NCBI GenBank assembly: GCA_016208645.1
Contig: JACQXP010000367.1
Coordinates: 1 to 7,723 of the forward strand
DNA: 7,723 nucleotides
Reading direction: 5' to 3'
From: Candidatus Methylomirabilota bacterium
Lineage (GTDB): Bacteria; Methylomirabilota; Methylomirabilia; Methylomirabilales; 2-02-FULL-66-22
Made by a program: the position numbers and the translations under genes. Under the pieces are notes generated by a model. It was not told the DNA's origin and ran no database searches. It saw only the letters and a program-made list of their open reading frames with translations. Each line of letters starts with the position of its first letter. Within the stretch, counting starts at the first letter, position 1. This document shows, in pieces, positions 1-6,037 of the stretch.

Positions 1-474
1 ATCCTGGTGGGCGGCCGCGTGGGTTCGGGGTTCACGGCCGAGCTGGGCTCCATGAAGGTCACGGAGCAGATCGATGCCATGCGGGCCCTGGGGGTGAACC
101 ACATCAAGAAGCTGGTGGTGCCCCGCGTGGTGATCACGATGCTGGCCCTGCCCCTGCTCACGGTCATCGCCAATGCGCTGGGGGTCTTCGGGGGCATGGT
201 GATCTCCCAGTACGAGTTCAACGTGGATTACCACCAGTACTACACGACCTTCACGCAGTACGTGAAGCTGGCGGACATGCTGAGCGGCCTGGGGAAGACG
301 GTGTTCTTCGGCTTTCTCATCGGCCTGGTGGGATGCTACAACGGCCTCACGACCCGGGGCGGGACGGAAGGGTTGGGGCGGGCGACGACGGGGACGGTGG
401 TGACGTCCTCGCTCCTGGTGTTCATCTCCGACTTCTTCCTGACGAAGTTCTTCTGGTGGCTGGAGGGGTGGTGA
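1..474 (+). CDS. mlaE: MlaE-type ABC transporter permease, C-terminal part (window-truncated)
   Basis: This is the inner-membrane permease of an MCE/Mla-type phospholipid transporter, which works with an ATPase (next gene) and an MCE substrate-binding protein (third gene). The reading frame is open from base 1, so the gene begins upstream; 157 residues are visible. The first 31 carry the family hallmark RVGSGFTAELGSMKVTEQID followed by AMRALG, the conserved cytoplasmic segment that contacts the ATPase in MlaE proteins. Hydrophobic segments follow at about visible residues 41-66, 97-117 and 130-150, and the protein ends in FFWWLEGW. The TGA stop at 472-474 lies inside a GTGA overlap with the ATPase gene, which suggests translational coupling. 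Nothing looks broken in the visible part. Family assignment is firm; whether the cargo is phospholipid, as in E. coli Mla, is inferred from the family. Confidence 0.93.
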   Translation: MLVGGRVGSGFTAELGSMKVTEQIDAMRALGVNHIKKLVVPRVVITMLALPLLTVIANALGVFGGMVISQYEFNVDYHQYYTTFTQYVKLADMLSGLGKTVFFGFLIGLVGCYNGLTTRGGTEGLGRATTGTVVTSSLLVFISDFFLTKFFWWLEGW

Positions 475-1283
475 GAACGCCGTCCGACGTGGTCGCCGCG
501 GCCGGCGCGCGGGCAGGCGCCGGCTCGGGCCCGGAGAACAGCACCCGCGCCGCCATCGAGCTTTGCGGCGTCGTCAAGGGCTTCGACGGGCATGCGGTCC
601 TGCGCGGGCTGGACCTGATCATCCGGCCGGGCGAATCGCTCACCATCATGGGCGGGAGCGGGACGGGCAAGAGCGTCCTGCTGCGGCTGATCATCGGCCT
701 GCTGAAGCCGGAGGCGGGCCAGATCCTCCTGGAAGGGCAGGACATCGTGCCGCTCCCGGAGCGGGACCTCTTGCCGGTGCGTCGGAAGGTGGGGCTGGTG
801 TTCCAGGGTTCGGCCCTCTTCGATTCGCTCCCCGTGGGCGAGAACGTGGCCTATGCCCTGCGTGAACACACCGAGTGGGACGAGGCGGCCATACGCGCCC
901 GCGTGCGGGAGGTCCTGGACCTGGTGGAGCTGAACGCCGTCGAGCAGCAGGACCCGGCGGAGCTGTAGGGCGGGATGCGCAAGCGGGTCGCGGTGGCCCG
1001 GGCCATCGCGCTGCCCCCCCGGATCCTCCTCTACGACGAGCCCACGACCGGCCTGGATCCCAGCAACGTGGAGAAGGTGATCGAGCTGATCCTGGACCTC
1101 AAGGGCAAGTTGGGGGTGACCTCCGTGGTCGTGACCCATGACATCGCCAGCGCCCTGAAGGTGTCCGACCGCCTGGCGTTGCTGCACGAGGGCCGCCTCG
1201 CGGCCGTCGGCACCCCCGAGGAGGTCCAGGCCACCCACGACTCGTTGATCCGGGACTTCATGACCGGGCGGGTCGAGGGATAG
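471..1283 (+). pseudogene. mlaF: MlaF-type ABC ATPase interrupted by an in-frame amber stop in the signature motif
   Basis: This is the nucleotide-binding subunit that powers the MlaE permease. I start it at GTG 471, which overlaps the mlaE stop (GTGA) and has GGAGG at 462-466. No better start lies between there and the first ABC-domain residues, which leaves an Ala/Gly-rich leader of about 28 residues. Walker A GGSGTGKS is residues 61-68 (651-674), the Q-loop Gln is residue 112 (804-806), Walker B ILLYDEP has Asp189/Glu190, and the H-loop His in VVVTHDI is residue 223. The sequence DPAEL-stop-GGMRKRVAVARAIA shows that TAG at 966-968 (codon 166) replaces the signature Ser of LSGG; TCG to TAG is one base. 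Frame is unchanged on both sides and the normal end is TAG 1281-1283. Either the gene is inactivated, the base is a sequencing or assembly error, or the stop is suppressed. Restart at ATG 975 would give a 102-residue half-domain without the signature Ser. Confidence 0.9.
966..968 (+). other. In-frame TAG replacing the LSGG serine codon of mlaF
   Basis: The codon sits between CTG (Leu) and GGC GGG ATG (Gly-Gly-Met). In this family the residue here is the signature serine, which contacts the ATP gamma-phosphate across the NBD dimer. TAG is also the natural terminal codon of mlaF (1281-1283) and of the DUF502 gene (5838-5840), so general reassignment of TAG to serine is unlikely. Confidence 0.9.
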
Positions 1284-1330
1284 CGGCAAAGGGGTTCCTC
1301 CCGTCGGGATGAACGAGGGGTGAGACGGCC

Positions 1331-2431
1331 ATGACGGAACGGCAGATGCAACTGCGGATCGGGGCCCTGGTCCTGGTGGCCATACTGCTCTTCATGGGCT
1401 TCGTCCTCGAGATGGGCGACGAGCTCAAGCGCTACACGGTGGACGTGACCAGCGCGCTCGCCTTCGGCCGCGACCCCAAGGACCGCCGGATCATCCTGAC
1501 CCTGACCGTGGAGCAGCGGGTCCGCGATCGCATCCGCGAGGACTCGGTGGCCAGCATCGGCACCATCGGCCTGGTGGGGGACAAGGTCCTGGACATCACC
1601 GTGGGGAGCTTCGACCGGCCGCCGCTTGCCCGGGGGGCGCGGCTGGCCAGCGTGGATCCGCCCGACTATTCGCGGCTCCTGCAGAAGGGCGACCGCATCC
1701 TGGACAACGTGACGCGGATCACCGCCTCGCTGGACGAGTTTCTGGCGGGCGGCGAGTCGGCGGGCAAGCGGAATTTCAGCGAGGCGCTCCGGTCGCTGCG
1801 GACCACCCTGGTCGAGGTCGAGAAGGGCGAGGGGCTGCTCCACGACGTCATTTACGGCAAGGAGGGGGCGCAACTCCTGGGCCGCCTGGACCGCACCGTC
1901 CTGTCGCTGGAGCGCCTGGCGAAGGCGATCGAGAGCGGCGACGGACTGCTGCACGCGCTGGTGTACGCGCCGCAGGGCGAGACGCTGGGCCGGCTGAACC
2001 AGGCGCTGGCGAACCTGGAGGACCTCCTGCGCGAGGCCAAGGAGGGCCGGGGCCTGCTCCACGGCCTGATCTACGAGCCGCAGGGGGCGGAGCTCCTGGC
2101 GCGCCTCAACCGGACCGGCGAGGAGCTGGAGAAGCTGGTGCGGGAGGCCCGCGAGGGAAAGGGGCTGATCCCGTCGCTCCTGTTCGACCCGGCGGGGGCC
2201 AAGGTCCTGGAGGAGGTGCAGGCGGCCGCCACGGCCCTGCGGGCCCTGACGGCTGACCTCCAGGTCATCACGACGCGCCTGCGCCAGGGGGAGGGGACGA
2301 TCGGCGGCCTCCTGGAGGATCCCACCGTCTACGAGGACCTCTCGGCCCTGCTCCGCGGGGCGAACCGGAGCTGGGTGCTGCGCAGCCTCATCCGCGCCAC
2401 GCGCGAGGACGGCGCCCGGGAGAAGCCCTGA
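1331..2431 (+). CDS. mlaD: MlaD/MCE-family protein with long repeat-bearing tail and shortened MCE domain
   Basis: This is the membrane-anchored periplasmic MCE component that, in the family, forms a hexameric ring or tunnel passing lipids to or from the permease. The ATG at 1331 has GAGGGG at 1315-1320, 10 bases upstream. Residues 9-26 are a single N-terminal membrane segment. MCE-like sequence runs from Tyr35 to about residue 92 and includes the conserved stretch SVASIGTIGLVGDK (72-85). The usual early core of the domain (F..a.GL..G.pV...G..VG.V) is not present: Tyr35-Thr36 joins almost directly to what looks like the strand after it, VDVTSALAFGRDP (37-49). That makes the domain roughly 20-25 residues shorter than normal, with the frame kept. 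Residues 168-330 contain five GxGLLHxLIY-type repeats, and the C-terminus RSWVLRSLIR is typical of MCE proteins. The gene follows mlaF by 47 bases, in mlaE-F-D order. Family assignment is firm; activity is doubtful if the deletion is real. Confidence 0.9.
   Translation: MTERQMQLRIGALVLVAILLFMGFVLEMGDELKRYTVDVTSALAFGRDPKDRRIILTLTVEQRVRDRIREDSVASIGTIGLVGDKVLDITVGSFDRPPLARGARLASVDPPDYSRLLQKGDRILDNVTRITASLDEFLAGGESAGKRNFSEALRSLRTTLVEVEKGEGLLHDVIYGKEGAQLLGRLDRTVLSLERLAKAIESGDGLLHALVYAPQGETLGRLNQALANLEDLLREAKEGRGLLHGLIYEPQGAELLARLNRTGEELEKLVREAREGKGLIPSLLFDPAGAKVLEEVQAAATALRALTADLQVITTRLRQGEGTIGGLLEDPTVYEDLSALLRGANRSWVLRSLIRATREDGAREKP
1832..2359 (+). repeat. Five tandem protein repeats of about 37 residues in the MCE tail
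   Basis: Repeat starts are at residues 168, 205, 241, 278 and 322 (bases 1832, 1943, 2051, 2162, 2294), so the periods are 37, 36, 37 and 44. The first three are closest: GLLHDVIY, GLLHALVY and GLLHGLIY, each followed by a G..LL.RLN-like helix and LE.L.REA. The fourth (GLIPSLLFDP) and fifth (GTIGGLLEDP) grade into the form usual at the end of MCE proteins. The pattern is a short turn followed by an amphipathic helix, consistent with the helical tails that build the MCE channel or needle. Confidence 0.85.
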
Positions 2432-2575
2432 TCAATGCAAAACGGACAACCGACAACTGACAATGCAAATCGGCGACCACGGACTGGCAATGCAAACTGG
2501 ATAATCGATAACGGAAAACCGGATAATTGGTCGGTCGTCAGTTGTCGGTTTGACATTTTCCATTGAGCGAAGCGC
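2432..2575. repeat. Intergenic heptamer-phased repeat with 29-base inverted arms
   Basis: This 144-base gap is about 48% GC by hand count, far below the flanking genes. It splits into degenerate 7-mers in constant phase, for example ACAACCG (2446), ACAACTG (2453), ACAATGC (2460), and later GTCGGTC (2530), GTCAGTT (2537), GTCGGTT (2544). The arm 2433-2461 matches the reverse complement of 2537-2565 at 24 of 29 positions, including 14 perfect bases (AACCGACAACTGAC), around a 75-base centre. Inside, CAATGCAAA recurs at 2433, 2461 and 2488 (steps of 28 and 27). No coding frame, RNA gene or convincing promoter is seen. Confidence 0.85.
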
Positions 2576-5071
2576 ATGCCCATTCACCTGGTGATCCACG
2601 GCCACTTCTACCAGCCGCCCCGGGAGAATCCCTGGACCGGGGCGATCGAGCGGCAGGAGAGTGCCGCGCCCTTCCACGACTGGAACGCCCGCATCGTGGC
2701 GGAATGCTACGAGTCCAACGCCCGGTCCCGCGTCCTGGACGGAAACGGCCGCATCCTGGATATCGTCAACAACTACGAACGGATCAGCTTCAACGTCGGA
2801 CCCACGCTCCTCGCCTGGCTGAGGGAGGCGGTGCCCGACCTGTGGCAGGGGCTACTGGCGGCCGACCGCGCCAGCCAGGCGCGGCTGGGCCATGGCAACG
2901 CCATCGCCCAGGCCTACAACCACATGATCCTGCCCCTGGCCACGCCGCGCGACCGGCAGACCCAGATCCGCTGGGGCATCCGCGAGTTCGAAACCCGCTT
3001 CGGCCGGATGCCCGAGGCCATGTGGTTGCCCGAGACGGCGGTGGACGCCACGACGCTGGGGCTCCTGGTCGGGGCCGGCATGCGCTACGTCATCCTGTCG
3101 CCGGCGCAGGCGGCGCGCTGGCGCCCCCTGGGCGAGAGCCGGTGGATCACGCCCACGGAGGCGGAGCTGGACCCGCGACGTCCCTACCGCTGGCACCTGC
3201 GGGATGCCCAGGGAAACGTGCAGGGGGATCGGGGGATCGACGTCTGCTTCTACCACGCGCCGCTGTCGCGGGGGATCAGCTTTCAGCACTACCTGCGGGA
3301 TGCCAGCACGTTGGCGAGCCGGATCGCCGACGCCGCGGCGGGGTTCCCCGACCCGCTGATCCTCATCGCCACGGACGGCGAGTCCTTCGGCCACCACGAG
3401 AAGTTCGGCGACATGTGCCTGGCCACGCTCTTCGCGCGGGAGGTGCCGCAGCGGGGCTTTTCCGTGTCGAACCCGGCGGCGTACCTCGCCACGCACCGGC
3501 CGGCGTGGGAGGTCGAGTTCTTGCCGCAGAGCGCCTGGAGCTGCTCCCACGGGGTGGGCCGCTGGCGCGAGGACTGCGGGTGCAGCGCCGGCGGGGGGCC
3601 AGGCTGGACCCAGCGCTGGCGCCGCCCACTGCGGCAGGGGCTGGACCGGCTGCGCGACGCCCTGGGCGAGATCTTCACGGAGGAGATCGCGCCGCTCCTC
3701 CGGGATGGATGGGCGGCCCGGGACGACTACATCGAGCTGCTGCTGGACCCCGGCGAGGCGGCCCGCGCGGCGTTCTTCGCCCGCCACGAGACGCGTCCCC
3801 TGAGCGGCGAGGAGCGGGGGCGGGCCCTGCGCCTCCTGGAGATGCAGCACCAGGCCATGCTCATGTACACGAGCTGCGGCTGGTTCTTCGCTGACATCTC
3901 CGGGATCGAGACGGTGCAGAACCTCCGGTACGCGGCCCGCGCCATCGAGCTGGCGGCGCCCTTCGCCCCCCTGGACCTGGAGGCGGTGCTGCTGGAGAAC
4001 CTGGAGCGGGCGCGGAGCAACGTGGCCGCCCACAAGGACGGCCGGCACCTCTGGGAGCGGCGGGTCCGCCCCTCCCACGTCACGGCCGAGGACGCGGTGG
4101 CCCGGCTCCTCTTGGAGGGGGCGCTGGGCCGCGAGGTGACGGTCCAGGTGCGGTACCGGTGGATGCTCACGCCCGACCCGGTTGTCCGGCGGGAGGGCCT
4201 GCTGCTGGCGGGGGTCCGCGCCGTCTCCAAGGTGACCGGGGAGACCCTGCGGTTCGCCGGGGCCTGCCGGCGCGACGGCCGCTTCGACTTCCTGGCGGGG
4301 ATCGTCCCGTGGCCGGCCTCGGGCGACTGGGCGCGCTTCGTGGAGGAGACCACGGCCGCCCTGGGCCCCGAGGCCCCGGACCTCACGGCCTGGGCCGGAC
4401 GGCACGCGGCGCGGCTCATTCGCCTGCGCAATTTCCTTCCCGATGAGCGGCGGGCGATCCTGGAGGAAGTCCTGGCGGAGACGCAGGGGAGCCTGGCGCG
4501 GGCCTGCGACCTGGTGTGTGCGGACGCGCTGCCGGCCGCCGAGGCCATGGTGGAGGCCGGGATGGAGCTTCCCGCGTGGCTCCGGGCGACGCTGGAGGCG
4601 ACCTGGTCCCGCCAGTTGGCCGAATCGCTGGAGAAGCTGGACGGGGTGACGGATCCCGCGCGCTACGCGGGCGCCCTGGACCTGGTGGCGCAGGGGCGGC
4701 ACCTGGGCCTCAGCCTCGATCTGGCACCGGCGTCGGCGTGGTTCGGGCGGATGCTGGTGGGGCGGCTGGAGCGCATCGCCCTGACCTCGGAGGTGCGGGC
4801 CTGGCAGGAGTTCCTGGAGCTCTTGCAGATCGGGGCGCGCCTGACGCTCTCATTGCCGGAGCGGGACCTGCAGGATCGGGTGTTCCAGGTGCTGCGGACC
4901 CGCGTGCCGGTCCTCTTGGCGGGGCTCAAGGATCCGCGGGAGGAGGCCTACGTGCTCGTGACCGCGATCCTGGCGGTCGCATCCCGGCTGACCCTGAACA
5001 CGGACGAGGCCCGTGACCGGTTGCGCCCGCTGGAGGAGCGATTCGCGGGGGATCCGACGTACTGGCCGTGA
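2576..5071 (+). CDS. GH57-family glycoside hydrolase with DUF3536 region
   Basis: An 831-residue protein of the GH57 superfamily, the alpha-glucan-active family that holds alpha-amylases, 4-alpha-glucanotransferases and branching enzymes, joined to a DUF3536-type C-terminal half. Full length for this architecture, with no signal peptide, so probably cytoplasmic. Motifs appear in order: IHGHFYQPPR (residues 7-16), HGN at 106-108 followed by AIAQAYNHMILPLA, MWLPETA with the likely nucleophile Glu153, ATDGESFGHHEKFG with the likely acid/base Asp267, and the Cys-bearing WSCSHGVGRWREDCGC at 321-336, which is characteristic of the DUF3536 group. The ATG at 2576 is supported by the family's MxIHLVIHGHF beginning, although the upstream GAGCGAAG is a weak ribosome binding site. 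The 5' side is a repeat-filled gap, so the gene may not belong to the mla unit. Substrate cannot be read from sequence; glycogen or a related alpha-glucan is an inference. Confidence 0.92.
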   Translation: MPIHLVIHGHFYQPPRENPWTGAIERQESAAPFHDWNARIVAECYESNARSRVLDGNGRILDIVNNYERISFNVGPTLLAWLREAVPDLWQGLLAADRASQARLGHGNAIAQAYNHMILPLATPRDRQTQIRWGIREFETRFGRMPEAMWLPETAVDATTLGLLVGAGMRYVILSPAQAARWRPLGESRWITPTEAELDPRRPYRWHLRDAQGNVQGDRGIDVCFYHAPLSRGISFQHYLRDASTLASRIADAAAGFPDPLILIATDGESFGHHEKFGDMCLATLFAREVPQRGFSVSNPAAYLATHRPAWEVEFLPQSAWSCSHGVGRWREDCGCSAGGGPGWTQRWRRPLRQGLDRLRDALGEIFTEEIAPLLRDGWAARDDYIELLLDPGEAARAAFFARHETRPLSGEERGRALRLLEMQHQAMLMYTSCGWFFADISGIETVQNLRYAARAIELAAPFAPLDLEAVLLENLERARSNVAAHKDGRHLWERRVRPSHVTAEDAVARLLLEGALGREVTVQVRYRWMLTPDPVVRREGLLLAGVRAVSKVTGETLRFAGACRRDGRFDFLAGIVPWPASGDWARFVEETTAALGPEAPDLTAWAGRHAARLIRLRNFLPDERRAILEEVLAETQGSLARACDLVCADALPAAEAMVEAGMELPAWLRATLEATWSRQLAESLEKLDGVTDPARYAGALDLVAQGRHLGLSLDLAPASAWFGRMLVGRLERIALTSEVRAWQEFLELLQIGARLTLSLPERDLQDRVFQVLRTRVPVLLAGLKDPREEAYVLVTAILAVASRLTLNTDEARDRLRPLEERFAGDPTYWP

Positions 5072-5072
5072 G

Positions 5073-5205
5073 GAGAGCCGAGAGCCGCGAGCCGAGAGCC
5101 GAGCGCCCAAGACCGAGAACCGAGAAGCGAGAGCCGCGAGCCGAGAAACGTGAAGCGTGAAACGTGACTGACCCCCAACCCCTGGCCCCTAACCCCTAGC
5201 CCCTG
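5073..5205. repeat. Nineteen-unit heptanucleotide array with drifting unit sequence
   Basis: From 5073 the DNA reads as consecutive 7-mers with no phase break. GAGAGCC, GAGAGCC, GCGAGCC and GAGAGCC (5073-5100) are followed by GAGCGCC, CAAGACC, GAGAACC, GAGAAGC, GAGAGCC, GCGAGCC and GAGAAAC. Then come GTGAAGC (5150), GTGAAAC (5157) and GTGACTG (5164), and the array ends ACCCCCA, ACCCCTG, GCCCCTA, ACCCCTA, GCCCCTG (5171-5205). It occupies 133 of the 142 bases between the GH57 and DUF502 genes. The unit length of 7 excludes coding use. Heptanucleotide arrays (STRR) are known from cyanobacteria; this looks similar in kind, not demonstrably related. Confidence 0.9.
5172..5203 (-). other. G-quadruplex motif on the minus strand
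   Basis: The reverse complement has five runs of four or five G separated by loops CTA, TTA, CCA and TT. This fits the strictest intramolecular G-quadruplex pattern. It lies on the template strand of the DUF502 gene, ending 10 bases before its ATG; the + strand is the matching C-rich, i-motif-capable strand. Formation in the cell is not shown by sequence. Confidence 0.75.
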
Positions 5206-5213
5206 TTTTTGAG

Positions 5214-5840
5214 ATGAGTGGAATCCGGCGGCAGTTGCAGATCAAGTTCGTGACCGGCCTGGTGGTCATCGTTCCCATCGCGGTGTCCGTCTGGACGTTC
5301 TGGGAGCTGTTCACCTTCGTGGACGGGCTCCTGGCGCCCGTCATCACCGACCAGTTGGGGCGCCACGTCCCCGGGGTGGGCCTCCTGGTGGCGATCCTGC
5401 TGGTCCTCCTCATGGGGGTCTTCGCCACCAACGTGGTGGGGCGGAGGACCCTGGGGTGGCTGGACGGCCTGCTCTACCGGATCCCCATCTTCCGGAACGT
5501 CTACTCGGCGGTGAAGCAACTGCTGAACGCCTTCTCGCCCGACAACCAGGTGGCCTTCAAGGAGTTCGTGTTGGTGCCGAATCGCGAGAAGGGATCCTAC
5601 AGCTTCGGCTTCCTCACGGGCGAGGTGGCGCTGCAGCGCGGCAGCGGCGAGACGGAGCCCCTGGTGGCCGTGTACGTCCCCACCAACCACCTGTACCTGG
5701 GAGATATCCTGCTGGTCCGGCGCGAGGACATCATCCAGACGCGCCTGACCATTCCCCAGGGCATCCAGATCGTGCTCTCGGGGGGCATCAGCATCCCCCA
5801 GATCCTGCGCCAGAAGCCGCCGGACCCGGACCGCCGGTAG
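5214..5840 (+). CDS. DUF502-family inner-membrane protein
   Basis: A 208-residue protein of the DUF502 family, whose members are small bacterial and plant membrane proteins without a firmly established bacterial role. Two membrane segments are clear, at about residues 12-30 and 54-73, and the short N-terminal IRRQLQIKF is basic as expected for a cytoplasmic end. The family-typical RIPIFRNVYSAVKQLLNAF lies after the second segment, followed by a soluble, beta-rich domain with VYVPTNHLYLGDILLV and a Gly-rich IVLSGGISIP near the end. ATG 5214 is the only start that keeps the first membrane helix intact. It lacks a clear Shine-Dalgarno sequence (only TTTTTGAG directly before it) and follows the C-rich heptamer array. 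The TAG stop at 5838-5840 is followed at once by a hairpin. No function is proposed beyond membrane location. Confidence 0.9.
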   Translation: MSGIRRQLQIKFVTGLVVIVPIAVSVWTFWELFTFVDGLLAPVITDQLGRHVPGVGLLVAILLVLLMGVFATNVVGRRTLGWLDGLLYRIPIFRNVYSAVKQLLNAFSPDNQVAFKEFVLVPNREKGSYSFGFLTGEVALQRGSGETEPLVAVYVPTNHLYLGDILLVRREDIIQTRLTIPQGIQIVLSGGISIPQILRQKPPDPDRR

Positions 5841-5873
5841 GCGTCGGCCTGGATCAGGCCAACGCAAAATTTT
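5841..5873 (+). terminator. Rho-independent terminator-like hairpin after the DUF502 gene
   Basis: The stem is GCGT-C-GGCCTG (5841-5851) against CAGGCC-A-ACGC (5855-5865). It has ten base pairs, one internal C/A mismatch and a 3-base GAT loop, and starts on the first base after the TAG stop. AAAATTTT (5866-5873) follows, so the T-run is only four and offset by four A. The symmetric AAAATTTT would let it act in either direction, though weakly. Confidence 0.55.
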
Positions 5874-5878
5874 AAGCC

Positions 5879-6018
5879 GACAATGGTAAACCGACAACGG
5901 GATGGAAGACTCGGAATGGACGACTGACGACGGCACACCGGAGACAGTAGCTGTCCGGTTTTCAGTTGTCGGTTGTCGGTTTTCAATTGCCGTGGTCAGT
6001 TCCCGGTTCCCCGTTTTT
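5879..6018. repeat. Second GACAACC-type heptamer-phased repeat with inverted arms
   Basis: The gap reads in 7-mers from 5879: GACAATG, GTAAACC, GACAACG and so on, then after about 5949 as CGGTTTT (5956), CAGTTGT (5963), CGGTTGT (5970), CGGTTTT (5977), and finally AGTTCCC, GGTTCCC, CGTTTTT (5998-6018). Arm 5881-5900 matches the reverse complement of 5970-5989 at 17 of 20 bases. GACAG-TAG-CTGTC (5943-5955) is a small perfect hairpin near the switch point. The reverse complement of 5962-5989 matches 2433-2460 of the first gap at 25 of 28 bases, so the two gaps carry the same repeat family in opposite orientations. Confidence 0.85.
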
Positions 6019-6027
6019 CGATGAAGC

Positions 6028-6031
6028 GGAG
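6028..6031 (+). promoter_or_regulatory. Ribosome binding site fixing the CorC start
   Basis: GGAG lies 6 bases before ATG 6038. It favours this start over the longer in-frame reading from TTG 5966, which would translate repeat DNA, and over the out-of-frame ATG at 6021. Confidence 0.65.
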
Positions 6032-6037
6032 CGTGTC

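Noticed and set aside
333..470. Extension of mlaF upstream to ATG 333
   Set aside because: It would overlap mlaE by about 140 bases and adds Gly/Arg/Val-rich sequence unlike any ABC ATPase; GTG 471 fits the usual coupled start.
966..968. Selenocysteine- or pyrrolysine-style recoding at the mlaF stop
   Set aside because: The codon is TAG, not TGA; the expected residue is serine; and TAG ends two neighbouring genes normally.
2433..2500. CAATGCAAA at 27-28 base spacing, considered as a CRISPR remnant
   Set aside because: The repeat is only 9 bases, the intervening sequence is itself related between units, and no cas gene is present.
2550..2555. TTGACA, a perfect -35 hexamer, before the GH57 gene
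   Set aside because: There is no room or match for a -10 box: 17 bases downstream lies the GH57 start codon itself. TTGACA also arises from the heptamer units.
2563..3894. 443-codon + strand frame overlapping the GH57 start
   Set aside because: Out-of-frame shadow of the GH57 gene with low-complexity Gly/Arg/Pro composition and no motif.
2852..4702. 616-codon open frame on the minus strand, and other long antisense frames
   Set aside because: They lie opposite the GH57 gene, are Arg/Pro/Gly-rich with no recognisable domain, and are expected in GC-rich DNA.
5966..6037. In-frame upstream extension of the CorC gene from TTG 5966
   Set aside because: It translates the inverted-repeat DNA; ATG 6038 has a well-placed GGAG and gives the normal family N-terminus.
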